A stretch of DNA of 52,729 nucleotides from Alphaproteobacteria bacterium (GTDB lineage Bacteria; Pseudomonadota; Alphaproteobacteria; MPNO01; UBA2964). The translations under genes were made by a program, and so were the position numbers. The stretch lies in the NCBI GenBank assembly GCA_009377375.1, contig WHUE01000017.1, positions 1-52,729 on the forward strand, given 5' to 3'. A model generated the notes under the pieces. That model saw only the letters and a list, made by a program, of their open reading frames with translations. It was not told the DNA's origin and ran no database searches. Below are positions 1-10,585 of the stretch, in pieces; positions within the stretch are counted from its first letter, which is position 1, and the number at the start of each line of letters is the position of its first letter.

Positions 1-2
1 TA

Positions 3-293
3 GAGCGCACCGCCACCGCCGCCCGCGTTCATCCGGCGCCGGAGACGGTGACCAACCACTGGCTCAGCCTGGATCTCCACGGCCGAGAGCGCGGCCGGCG
101 CAGCCGCGCCCGCCGGACGGCAATGGCCGGGGTGTACGCCGGACCGGCCGAAGGGCTGGAATGGCTGGCCGAGCCGATGCTCAACCGCAAGACGCGCATG
201 GCCTGCATGATGAACGCGGCCACCGGCGCGCTGGTGGCGCAGGGGTTCGAGGCCGGGGCGGCGGCGACGGAAACGCTGCGCCTCGGCGGCTGA
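3..293 (+). CDS. C-terminal fragment of an unrecognised protein
   Basis: An open frame runs in from the left edge and ends at a TGA; its start lies outside the window. The visible 96 residues show the strong G/C third-position bias of the neighbouring genes, which argues that it is real coding sequence. It contains internal methionines, including a MACMMNAATGALVAQGF stretch, but I do not recognise a family. The opposite-strand frame over the same bases is rich in Arg, Ser and Pro and looks like a shadow. It is followed by about 40 bp and then the rplU promoter, so it is probably an independent upstream gene rather than part of the ribosomal operon. Confidence 0.5.
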   Translation, partial: ERTATAARVHPAPETVTNHWLSLDLHGRERGRRSRARRTAMAGVYAGPAEGLEWLAEPMLNRKTRMACMMNAATGALVAQGFEAGAAATETLRLGG

Positions 294-333
294 CGGCGCA
301 CCCCGCGGCGCTGCCGGAAACCGCCCGCAACGC

Positions 334-361
334 TTGACAGGGCGCCGGCTGTGGCTATATT
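334..361 (+). promoter_or_regulatory. sigma70-type promoter of rplU-rpmA
   Basis: A perfect -35 hexamer TTGACA (334-339) is separated by 16 bp from TATATT (356-361). This is the closest match to a housekeeping promoter in the window. It would place the transcription start near 368 and give a leader of about 65 nt before the L21 start codon, suiting a highly expressed ribosomal operon. Confidence 0.75.
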
Positions 362-432
362 GCGCGCTCCCGAAGCGGGCGGTGGACGTGTCCTGCTCGC
401 GCGTTCAATTTTGCGTATGAAAGACCTTAACC

Positions 433-948
433 ATGTACGCAGTCGTCAGGACCGGCGGTAAGCAGTACCGCGTCGCCAAGGATGACGTGATCGTCGTCGA
501 GAAGCTCGCGGGCGAGGCCGGCGCGGATGTCGAGCTCGACCAGGTGCTCATGCTGGACGACGGCAGCGCCCCCGTGATCGGCACCCCGCTGGTCGACGGC
601 GCGCGCGTCGCCGCCACCGTGCTGGACCAGAGCCGCGCCGACAAGATCATCGTCTTCAAGCGCAAGCGGCGGAAGGATTACCGGCGGACCAAGGGCCACC
701 GCCAGCACGTCACCGTGCTGCGCGTGACCGACATTCTGGCCAAGGGGCAGAAGGCCAGCCCGAAGGCCGAGGCGAAGCCCGCCTCCCCGGCCGCCGAAGC
801 CGCGACGAAGGGCGAGGCGAAGGCCGCCGCCCCGGCGAAGAAGGCCGCGAAGAAAGCCCCGGCGAAGAAAGCCCCGGCGAAGAAGGCTCCGGCGAAGAAG
901 GCCCCAGCCAAAAAGGCGGCCAAGAAGGCCCCGGCCAAGAAGTCGTAG
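433..948 (+). CDS. rplU: 50S ribosomal protein L21 with Lys/Ala/Pro-rich C-terminal tail
   Basis: Residues 1 to about 103 are a complete L21 domain, starting [18 protein letters not shown] and including the basic [16 protein letters not shown] segment that contacts 23S rRNA. L21 is normally about 100-105 residues. Here about 65 more follow, turning into repeated KKAPA units that resemble histone H1 or Hc1 tails. The tail would be disordered and strongly basic and may add rRNA or nucleoid contacts (inference). rpmA follows after 29 bp, the usual rplU-rpmA operon, and a strong promoter lies upstream. Confidence 0.97.
   Translation: MYAVVRTGGKQYRVAKDDVIVVEKLAGEAGADVELDQVLMLDDGSAPVIGTPLVDGARVAATVLDQSRADKIIVFKRKRRKDYRRTKGHRQHVTVLRVTDILAKGQKASPKAEAKPASPAAEAATKGEAKAAAPAKKAAKKAPAKKAPAKKAPAKKAPAKKAAKKAPAKKS
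847..906 (+). repeat. four in-frame 15-bp tandem repeats encoding A-K-K-A-P
   Basis: Four consecutive 15-bp units (GCGAAGAARGCYCCG with third-position variation) encode four AKKAP pentapeptides in the tail of L21. A fifth, degenerate unit follows. In-frame repeats of this kind can expand or contract by slippage, so tail length probably varies between strains. Confidence 0.9.
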
Positions 949-977
949 TTCCGGATCAGGACCGAGGAGAAGCACCG

Positions 978-3494
<2,517 letters not shown>

Positions 3495-3507
3495 GGAGCC
3501 GGCCGCC

Positions 3508-4797
3508 ATGACGCCTCCCGACACCGCGACCGCGACCCGCAACGACCTGCACGCGCAGATGATCGCGCTGGGCGAGGCCGCGCGCGCCGCGATGCAGGAG
3601 CTCGCATCGGCGACGGCGGACCGGAAGAACGCCGCGCTGCGCGCCTGCGCCGCCGCCATCCGCGCCGGCGCCGCCGGGCTGAAGGCAGCCAACGCCGAGG
3701 ACATGGAGGCCGCCGGGGCCAGGGGCCTGACCGGGGCGATGCTCGACCGGCTGATGCTGGACGACGCCCGTATCGAGGCGATGGCCAAGGGGCTGGAGGA
3801 GATCGCCGCGCTGGACGATCCGGTGGGCGCCGTGATGGCCGAATGGGACCGCCCCAACGGGCTGCACATCGCCCGCGTGCGGGTGCCGCTGGGCGTGATC
3901 GGCATCATCTACGAATCGCGCCCCAACGTGACCGCCGACGCCGGCGGGCTGTGCCTCAAATCCGGCAACGCGGCGATCCTGCGCGGCGGATCGGAAAGCT
4001 TCCGGTCCTCGACCGCCATCGTCGCCTGCCTGCACCGGGGGCTGCGCGAGGCCGGGCTGCCGGAAGCCGCGGTGCAGCAGGTGCCGACCAGCGACCGCGC
4101 CGCCGTCGGCGAGATGCTGACGATGAGCGGGCATATCGACGTCATCGTGCCGCGCGGCGGCAAGGGGCTGATCGAGCGGGTGCAGAACGAGAGCCGCATC
4201 CCGGTGATCGCCCATCTGGACGGCAACTGCCACGTCTATGTCGACGGCGCCGCCGATCCGGCGATGGCGGTGTCCGTCGTGCACAACGCCAAGATGCGGC
4301 GCACCGGCGTCTGCGGCGCGGCGGAAAGCCTGCTGGTCGCGCGGGGCGCGGCGGCGAGCATCCTGCCCGCCATCATCGAGGACCTCGCCGCGTCCGGTTG
4401 CGAGATCAGGGGCGACGAAGCGACGCGGGCGCTGGATCCCCGGGTCGTCCCCGCCGCGGAAGCGGACTGGAGCGCCGAATACCTGGACGCCGTCATCTCG
4501 GTGAAGCAGGTCGCAGATGTGGACGAGGCCATCGCGCATATCAACCGGTACGGCTCGCACCACACCGATTCCATCGTCACCGGCGACGAGGCGGCCGCCG
4601 GGCGCTTCCTGGAGCGGGTCGATTCCGCCATCGTGCTGCACAACGCCTCCACCCAGTTCGCCGATGGCGGCGAGTTCGGCATGGGCGCCGAGATCGGCAT
4701 CTCCACCGGGCGGTTGCACGCGCGCGGCCCCGTCGGGGTGGAGCAGCTGACCACGTTCAAATACGTGGTCCGCGGGGCGGGGCAGGTGCGGCCCTGA
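3508..4797 (+). CDS. proA: gamma-glutamyl phosphate reductase
   Basis: 429 residues of the aldehyde-dehydrogenase superfamily. The catalytic Cys is in the [14 protein letters not shown] segment, and the NAD(P)-binding [19 protein letters not shown] region and C-terminal [14 protein letters not shown] signature are present. It reduces gamma-glutamyl phosphate made by ProB. The SD-like GGAGCC lies before the ATG. Its TGA stop overlaps the likely start of nadD. Confidence 0.97.
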   Translation: MTPPDTATATRNDLHAQMIALGEAARAAMQELASATADRKNAALRACAAAIRAGAAGLKAANAEDMEAAGARGLTGAMLDRLMLDDARIEAMAKGLEEIAALDDPVGAVMAEWDRPNGLHIARVRVPLGVIGIIYESRPNVTADAGGLCLKSGNAAILRGGSESFRSSTAIVACLHRGLREAGLPEAAVQQVPTSDRAAVGEMLTMSGHIDVIVPRGGKGLIERVQNESRIPVIAHLDGNCHVYVDGAADPAMAVSVVHNAKMRRTGVCGAAESLLVARGAAASILPAIIEDLAASGCEIRGDEATRALDPRVVPAAEADWSAEYLDAVISVKQVADVDEAIAHINRYGSHHTDSIVTGDEAAAGRFLERVDSAIVLHNASTQFADGGEFGMGAEIGISTGRLHARGPVGVEQLTTFKYVVRGAGQVRP

Positions 4798-5447
4798 CAA
4801 TCGGCGCCCTCATCCGCCGCGACGCCGCGGCTTCGGGGCTGCGCACCTCCGGACGTATCGGGCTGCTGGGCGGATCGTTCAACCCCGCGCATGAGGGGCA
4901 CCGCCATCTCAGCCTGCTGGCGCTCCGGCTTCTCCGGCTCGACGCGGTGTGGTGGCTGGTCTCGCCCGGCAACCCGCTGAAGGACGACGCCGGGAACGCA
5001 CCGCTGGCCGAGCGCCTGGCACGGGCGCGCGAGGCGGCGGGCAGCGCGGCGATCGTGGTGACCGATCTGGAGGCCCGCATGGGCACGCGCTACACGGTGG
5101 ACACGCTGGCCCGGCTCACCGAATGCTTCCCCCGCGCCCGCTTCGTCTGGCTGATGGGGGCCGACAACCTGGCCCAGATCGACCGGTGGAAGGGCTGGGA
5201 GCGCATCTTTCGACTCGTTCCGGTTGCGATTTTCGACCGGGCTCCCTATTCTACAAGGGCGCTGGCCTCTAAGGCCGCGCACCGGTTTGCCCGGCATCAG
5301 CTGCATGGTGCGCATGCAAGACGCCTCGCCGAACGTGAGCCTCCCGCCTGGAGTTTCTTCCACGCCCGGCTGCATCCTGAATCGGCGACGGCGGTTCGCG
5401 AACGCGAGGCGGCCGGTCCGTCCCCACACACACGGAGAGAGCGATAG
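4794..5447 (+). CDS. nadD: nicotinate-mononucleotide adenylyltransferase, probable CTG start
   Basis: The frame carries the nucleotidyltransferase signature [11 protein letters not shown], then [28 protein letters not shown] and the C-terminal HPESATAVR (the alphaproteobacterial version of the ISST motif). It transfers AMP to nicotinate mononucleotide in NAD synthesis. The frame has no ATG, GTG or TTG between the proA stop and the conserved core. The only plausible start is the CTG at 4794, overlapping the proA stop as CTGA, like the GTGA couplings nearby. That gives 217 residues, a normal length. A sequencing error hiding a standard start cannot be excluded. Confidence 0.85.
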   Translation: MTIGALIRRDAAASGLRTSGRIGLLGGSFNPAHEGHRHLSLLALRLLRLDAVWWLVSPGNPLKDDAGNAPLAERLARAREAAGSAAIVVTDLEARMGTRYTVDTLARLTECFPRARFVWLMGADNLAQIDRWKGWERIFRLVPVAIFDRAPYSTRALASKAAHRFARHQLHGAHARRLAEREPPAWSFFHARLHPESATAVREREAAGPSPHTRRER

Positions 5448-5482
5448 CTAACAATCGCAAGGCCGTTCCCGGCCCAGAGGAA

Positions 5483-5827
5483 ATGCTGACCCTCATCCGC
5501 GCGGTGCTGGATGACCACAAGGCCGAAGACGTCGTGGTCATCGATCTGCGCGGAAAATCCACCATCGGCGACTTCATGGTGATCGCCACCGGAACCTCCA
5601 GCCGCCACGTTTCGGCCATCGCCACCGAGCTTCTGCAGGCGCTGAAGGACCACGGGCTCGTCGGGCTGACGCCGGAAGGGCAGCGCCAGGGCGACTGGGT
5701 CCTGATCGACGCGGGCGACATCATCGTCCACCTGTTCCGGCCCGAGGTCCGCGCCTTCTACAGCCTGGAGAAGATGTGGGAGGCCGAGTTGCTGGAACCG
5801 GAGCACACCACCACCGGCGCAGTGTGA
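5483..5827 (+). CDS. rsfS: ribosome silencing factor RsfS
   Basis: 114 residues matching the RsfS/Iojap family: DDHKAEDVVVIDLRGKSTIG, DFMVIATGTSSRHV and DWVLIDAGDIIVHLFRPEVR. It binds uL14 on the 50S subunit and blocks subunit joining in starvation. The chosen ATG has AGAGGA only 1-2 nt upstream. A better-spaced GGAGAG lies farther up, but its only in-frame codon is ATA, so a slightly longer N-terminus is possible. nadD-rsfS-rlmH is a conserved run. Confidence 0.93.
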   Translation: MLTLIRAVLDDHKAEDVVVIDLRGKSTIGDFMVIATGTSSRHVSAIATELLQALKDHGLVGLTPEGQRQGDWVLIDAGDIIVHLFRPEVRAFYSLEKMWEAELLEPEHTTTGAV

Positions 5828-5858
5828 ACCGCGGCACGGCCCGCCATCGTTCTGTTTC

Positions 5859-6320
5859 ATGCGCCTCAGCCTGATCGCCGTCGGCCGCTCGCGCGGCGGG
5901 CCGGAACGCATCCTGCAGGACCATTATGCCGGACGCGTCATCGCATGGCCGATCGAGATCCGCGAGGTCGAGGAGAAGAAGAAGCTCGCCGGCGACGCGC
6001 TCAAGGCGGCGGAAGCGGCGCTGATCCGCCGGGCCATCCCCGACCGCGCTGCCATCGTGGCGCTGGACGAGCGTGGCAAGGCGATTTCCAGCCGCGAGCT
6101 TGCCGCCGCGCTGCAACGCTGGCAGGACGACGGCGTGGCCGATGTCGCCTTCGTCATCGGCGGAGCGGACGGGCTGGACGCCGGGCTGCGGGCCGAGGCC
6201 GCCCTGACGCTGTCCTTCGGCCGCGCCACCTGGCCGCACCAACTGGCGCGCGCGATGCTGCTGGAACAGCTCTTCCGCGCCCAGTCGATCCTCGCCAATC
6301 ACCCCTATCACCGGGATTAG
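5859..6320 (+). CDS. rlmH: 23S rRNA (pseudouridine1915-N3)-methyltransferase RlmH
   Basis: 153 residues, the standard RlmH size. The SPOUT knot motifs are visible: FVIGGADGLD (SAM-binding), LSFGRATWPHQLAR and the C-terminal QSILANHPYHRD. It methylates pseudouridine 1915 of helix 69 in assembled 70S ribosomes. It lies 31 bp after rsfS in the usual order. Confidence 0.96.
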   Translation: MRLSLIAVGRSRGGPERILQDHYAGRVIAWPIEIREVEEKKKLAGDALKAAEAALIRRAIPDRAAIVALDERGKAISSRELAAALQRWQDDGVADVAFVIGGADGLDAGLRAEAALTLSFGRATWPHQLARAMLLEQLFRAQSILANHPYHRD

Positions 6321-6343
6321 CGTGCGATCAGGGGTGGCAATCG

Positions 6344-6388
6344 CTGAAATCGTCCATAAATCACTGTATACTCGGTGCCGAGGCACCG
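6344..6388 (+). promoter_or_regulatory. candidate gpmI promoter with a downstream perfect dyad
   Basis: CTGAAA (6344-6349), a 17-bp spacer and TATACT (6367-6372) form a good sigma70-type promoter in the 95-bp gap between rlmH and gpmI. Immediately downstream is CGGTGCCGAGGCACCG (6373-6388), a perfect 7-bp dyad with a 2-bp centre. It lies in the -6 to +10 region, where a repressor would block transcription. Its regulator is unknown. Confidence 0.5.
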
Positions 6389-6421
6389 TTTCCCGTCCGT
6401 TCGAACTGCGAGCCAATGCCG

Positions 6422-7999
6422 ATGACCGCTGAAAACAGGCCCCGCCCCGTCATGCTCTGCGTGCTGGACGGCTGGGGCTACCGACCGGAGCGGGAGGACA
6501 ACGCCATCGCGCTGGCAGAGACACCGGTCTACGACCGGCTGCTGAAGGACTGGCCGCACGCCTTCCTCGACACAAGCGGCATCGATGTCGGACTGCCGAC
6601 CGGCCAGATGGGGAATTCCGAGGTCGGGCACATGAACCTGGGCGCCGGCCGGGTCGTCGACCAGGACATCCGCCGCGTGGACGCCGCCATCGAGGACGGC
6701 ACGCTGGCCCAGAACCCCTCGCTGACCGGCTTCATCGCCGCGCTGAGGAAATCCGGCGGGACCTGCCACCTGATGGGGCTGCTGTCGGACGGCGGGGTCC
6801 ATGCGCACCAGGACCACATCGCCGCGCTGGCCCGCATCCTGGGCGAGGCGGGCGTGCCGGTGGCCATCCATGCCTATCTGGACGGGCGGGATACCGCGCC
6901 CCAGTCCGGCGCCGGCTTCATGCAGGCCTTTCTGGACGATATCGCCGGGATCGCGAACGCCCGCGTCGCCACCGTCTGCGGCCGCTACTGGGCGATGGAC
7001 CGCGACAAGCGCTGGGAGCGCGTCGCCGAGGCCTGGTCGATGCTGGTCGAGGCACGGGGCGCACGGGCCGGCGACCCCGTCGCCGCGATCCGCGACTCCT
7101 ATGCCGCCGGCGTGACCGACGAGTTCGTCAAGCCGGTAGCGATCGGCGACTTCGCGGGGATCGCCGACGGCGACGGCGTGCTGATGGCCAATTTCCGCGC
7201 CGACCGGGCGCGCGAGATACTGGGCGCGCTGCTCGACCCCGCATTCGACGGGTTCGACCGGCCCTGCACGCCGAGGATCGCCGCCGCGCTGGGCATGGTG
7301 GAATATTCGGACAGGCTGAACGCGCTCATGGCCGCCATCTTCCCGCAGCTCTCGCTCGACCGGATCATGGCGGAGATCGTCGCCGAGGCGGGGCTGAAGC
7401 AGCTTCGAATCGCCGAAACCGAGAAATACGCCCATGTCACCTTCTTCTTCAACGGCGGCGTGGAAACGCCGTTCGAGGGCGAGGACCGCGAGCTGGTACC
7501 CTCGCCCAAGGTCGCGACATACGACCTGCAACCCGAGATGTCGGCGGGCGAGGTCACCGACAGGCTGGTCGCGGCCATCGAGGGCGGCCGGTACGACTTC
7601 ATTCTGGTGAACTACGCCAACCCCGACATGGTCGGCCATACCGGCGTGCTGGACGCGGCGATCAGGGCGGTTGAGACCATCGACGCCTGCCTCGGCCGGC
7701 TGGAGGCGGCGATCAGGGCCGCCGGCGGGGCCATGCTGATCGCCGCCGACCACGGCAATATCGAGACCATGAAGGACCCCGAAACCGGGGAGCCCTTCAC
7801 CCAGCATACCACCAACGTGGTGCCATCCGTCCTGGTCAATGCCGACGCGTTCGGTCTCGAGGACGGCCGGCTGGCCGACGTGGCGCCGACCCTGCTTGCC
7901 CTGATGGGGCTGGAGCGGCCGGAGCAGATGACGGGCCGGTCACTGCTGACGGCGGCGGAAGCGCCGCGTGGCTCGGCGCGTGAACAGATTTCCGCCTGA
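6422..7999 (+). CDS. gpmI: 2,3-bisphosphoglycerate-independent phosphoglycerate mutase
   Basis: 525 residues of the alkaline-phosphatase superfamily. VLDGWGY is the first metal-binding segment, GQMGNSEVGHMNLGAGR carries the phospho-Ser (residue 66), and later metal ligands are in NYANPDMVGHTG and IAADHGN. It interconverts 3- and 2-phosphoglycerate using Mn2+. A second in-frame ATG lies 6 nt upstream (6416). The chosen one is better spaced from the weak GCGAG SD. The 3' end overlaps the envC-like gene by 32 bp. Confidence 0.95.
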   Translation: MTAENRPRPVMLCVLDGWGYRPEREDNAIALAETPVYDRLLKDWPHAFLDTSGIDVGLPTGQMGNSEVGHMNLGAGRVVDQDIRRVDAAIEDGTLAQNPSLTGFIAALRKSGGTCHLMGLLSDGGVHAHQDHIAALARILGEAGVPVAIHAYLDGRDTAPQSGAGFMQAFLDDIAGIANARVATVCGRYWAMDRDKRWERVAEAWSMLVEARGARAGDPVAAIRDSYAAGVTDEFVKPVAIGDFAGIADGDGVLMANFRADRAREILGALLDPAFDGFDRPCTPRIAAALGMVEYSDRLNALMAAIFPQLSLDRIMAEIVAEAGLKQLRIAETEKYAHVTFFFNGGVETPFEGEDRELVPSPKVATYDLQPEMSAGEVTDRLVAAIEGGRYDFILVNYANPDMVGHTGVLDAAIRAVETIDACLGRLEAAIRAAGGAMLIAADHGNIETMKDPETGEPFTQHTTNVVPSVLVNADAFGLEDGRLADVAPTLLALMGLERPEQMTGRSLLTAAEAPRGSAREQISA

Positions 8000-9224
8000 C
8001 CGCTGCACCGGGCGCGCCCTGGCCGCGGTTCTGGCCGCGGCGCTCCTCTGCGCCGCCGCCGTGCCCGCCACGGCGCAGGAAGGCCGGGACAAGCTCGATT
8101 CCGTCGAGCGGTCGCTGGAGGACGCGAAGCGCGCCCAGAAGGCGCTCGAAAGCAAGGCCGGCGAACTGGCGCGCGAGGTTGCCGCCCTGCAGCGGCGGTC
8201 GGTCGCAGTCGCCGCCCGGGCGCAGGAGCAGGAGGAAACGCTGACCCGTCTGGAAGGCGAGCTGCACGATCTGCAGGCGACGGAAACCGCCACCTCGGCG
8301 AGCCTGTCGCGGCGCCGGGCGCAGCTTGCGGACGTGCTGGCCGCGCTGCAGCGTATGTCGCGCCACCCCCCGGTCGCGCTGGCGGCGCTGCCCGCCACCC
8401 CCACCGAAACCGTGCGCAGCGCCATCCTGCTGCGCGCCGCGGTACCCGCCATCGAGGACCGCGCCCGGCGGCTGCGCGACGACCTGCGCGTGCTGGGCGA
8501 GGTTCGCGACGCCATGGCGGGCGCGCGCGAGAAGCTGGATGCGGAGCGGACCCGGCTGCAGGAGCAGCAACGGACACTGGCCGCGCTGGTCGACAGGAAA
8601 TCGCGCCTTGCGGACCGGACCCGCGAAAAAAGCGACGCCGCCCAGCAGCGCGCCGCGCGGCTCGGCGAGGAGGCGAAATCGCTGCGTGAGCTCGTGGCCC
8701 GCATCGCGGAGGCGCGGCGCAAGGAGGCAGCGCGCCAGGAGGCCCTGCGCCGGGAACGCAAGGTCGTGCTGCGCCCGCCCGATCCCGGACCGGCTCCGAA
8801 GCCGCCGCCATCCGCCGGCACGGTGCCGCTGGGACAGATGGGGCTGCCGGTGCGCGGCGCCATCCAGCGGCGCTTCGGCGGCGATGACGAATCCGGCCAG
8901 CCCGCGCGCGGGCTTTCGCTCCAGACCCGCGCCGCGGCGCAGGTCGTCGCCCCGCGCGCCGGCGAGGTGGTGTTCGCCGGGCCCTTCCGCGGGTTCGGGC
9001 AACTCTTGATAATAGAGCATGGCGGGGAATATCATGTATTGCTTGCGGGGATGGCCCGGATCGATGCCGCCGTGGGCGACAAGGTGATGGCCGGCGAGCC
9101 GGTTGGCATTATGGGCGACGCAGCGACGCCGGGCCCGACTCTGTATCTCGAATTACGCCGCAAGGGACGGCCGGTCGATCCGCTGCCGTGGCTTGCCGCA
9201 GGACGGACTGAGGTAAACGGATAA
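7968..9224 (+). CDS. EnvC-like murein hydrolase activator (degenerate LytM domain)
   Basis: 418 residues: a signal peptide (hydrophobic AALAAVLAAALLCAAAVPATAQ region), a long charged coiled coil (about residues 40-270) and a C-terminal M23/LytM fold. The zinc ligands of active LytM enzymes are missing: the first motif reads RGLSLQT instead of HxGxD, and the last reads LYLELR where active enzymes have HxH. It is therefore expected to activate periplasmic amidases at the division site, like EnvC, not to cut peptidoglycan itself. The start is GTG; another GTG lies four codons later. ctpA starts in a TAATG overlap. Confidence 0.9.
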   Translation: MARRVNRFPPDRCTGRALAAVLAAALLCAAAVPATAQEGRDKLDSVERSLEDAKRAQKALESKAGELAREVAALQRRSVAVAARAQEQEETLTRLEGELHDLQATETATSASLSRRRAQLADVLAALQRMSRHPPVALAALPATPTETVRSAILLRAAVPAIEDRARRLRDDLRVLGEVRDAMAGAREKLDAERTRLQEQQRTLAALVDRKSRLADRTREKSDAAQQRAARLGEEAKSLRELVARIAEARRKEAARQEALRRERKVVLRPPDPGPAPKPPPSAGTVPLGQMGLPVRGAIQRRFGGDDESGQPARGLSLQTRAAAQVVAPRAGEVVFAGPFRGFGQLLIIEHGGEYHVLLAGMARIDAAVGDKVMAGEPVGIMGDAATPGPTLYLELRRKGRPVDPLPWLAAGRTEVNG

Positions 9225-10528
9225 TGCGCAGACATCTGATGGCGGCTTGCGCCGCGGTGACCCTGGCGTGCTCGCCGCTGACGGCGGACGCACAGTCCAA
9301 CACTTCCGAAACCTATCGTCAGCTGAACCTGTTCGGAGACGTGTTCGAACGGGTGCGCGCCGACTACGTCAAGGACGTGACGGACGAGCAGCTCATCGAG
9401 TCGGCGATCAACGGGATGCTGACCTCGCTGGATCCCCATTCCAGCTACATGAACCCGAAGAATTTCCGGGACATGCAGGTCAACACCAAGGGCGAGTTCG
9501 GCGGGCTCGGCATCGAAGTGACGATGGAGAACGGCCTCGTCAAGGTGGTGTCGCCCATCGACGAGACCCCGGCCTTTCGCGCCGGTCTGCAGCCGGGCGA
9601 TTTCATCACCCATCTGGACAACGAGCCCGTCCAGGGCATGACCCTGACCCAGGCGGTCGAAAGGATGCGCGGCAAGGTCGATTCCGACATCAAGCTGACC
9701 ATCCGGCGCGAGGGGCGCGAACCCTTCGACGTCACGCTCACCCGCTCGGTGATCAAGATCCAGTCCGTGCGCTGGCGCACCGAGGGCGATATCGGCTATC
9801 TGCGGATCACCTCGTTCAGCGAACAGTCTGACGCCGGGGTCGACCGCGCGATCAAGCAGATCAGGGAGAAGGCCGGCTCCAATCTGAAGGGCATCATCAT
9901 CGACCTGCGCAACAACCCCGGCGGGTTGCTGGATCAGGCGGTGAAGATTTCCGACCAGTTCCTGGACCGGGGCGAGATCGTCTCCACCCGGTCGCGGCGG
10001 GCGGACGACGCGCAACGCTACAATGCGGAGCCGGGCGATCTCGCCGCCAAGCTGCCGCTGGTGGTGCTGATCAACGGCGGATCCGCCTCGGCATCGGAAA
10101 TCGTGGCAGGGGCGCTGCAGGACCACAACCGCGCGATCGTCCTGGGCACGCAGTCTTTCGGCAAGGGATCGGTGCAGACCATCATTCCGCTGGGCGGGCA
10201 CGGCGCGATGCGGCTGACCACGGCCCACTACTACACGCCGTCGGGCCGTTCGATTCAGGCCAAGGGCATCTCGCCCGACATCGAGGTCGAGCAGGCGGAG
10301 CTGAAGGCCATGGCCCAGCGCCAGGGGCGGCGCGAGTCCGACCTGCGCGGCGCGCTGGAGAATCCCAACATAGCGCCGGCGACGCCCGCGCCGGTGGACT
10401 CCGACGCCCCGCAGGACGAGGACGCCAAGACCGCCGAGGGCGAGAAAGCGCCGTTCGACTTCCAGCTGGCCCGGGCGCTCGACCTGATCCGCGGAATCGC
10501 GCTGTATAACCAGCGTCTCGCCAACTAG
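9224..10528 (+). CDS. ctpA: carboxy-terminal processing protease (S41)
   Basis: 434 residues: signal peptide ending near ADAQS, a PDZ domain (GGLGIEVTMENGLVKVVSPI, GLQPGDFITHLD) and an S41 catalytic core. The Ser is in NGGSASASEIVAGALQD and the Lys in GTQSFGKGSVQT, the Ser/Lys dyad. It is a periplasmic protease acting on C-termini of envelope proteins or murein hydrolases. The start overlaps the envC-like stop, so the two are translationally coupled and probably work together on cell-wall remodelling. Confidence 0.96.
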   Translation: MRRHLMAACAAVTLACSPLTADAQSNTSETYRQLNLFGDVFERVRADYVKDVTDEQLIESAINGMLTSLDPHSSYMNPKNFRDMQVNTKGEFGGLGIEVTMENGLVKVVSPIDETPAFRAGLQPGDFITHLDNEPVQGMTLTQAVERMRGKVDSDIKLTIRREGREPFDVTLTRSVIKIQSVRWRTEGDIGYLRITSFSEQSDAGVDRAIKQIREKAGSNLKGIIIDLRNNPGGLLDQAVKISDQFLDRGEIVSTRSRRADDAQRYNAEPGDLAAKLPLVVLINGGSASASEIVAGALQDHNRAIVLGTQSFGKGSVQTIIPLGGHGAMRLTTAHYYTPSGRSIQAKGISPDIEVEQAELKAMAQRQGRRESDLRGALENPNIAPATPAPVDSDAPQDEDAKTAEGEKAPFDFQLARALDLIRGIALYNQRLAN

Positions 10529-10585
10529 GGGACGGCATTCCCGCGCCCGATCGGGGCGCGGGGACGGCCGCGCCGCGCCAGACAC

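Noticed and set aside
29-301. A 90-residue minus-strand frame at the left edge
   Set aside because: The plus-strand frame over the same bases has the better codon bias and runs in from outside the window.
3843-4793. Upstream part of the 534-residue frame that contains nadD
   Set aside because: This part overlaps proA out of frame and is Arg-rich without motifs. Only the region from about 4794 is nadD.
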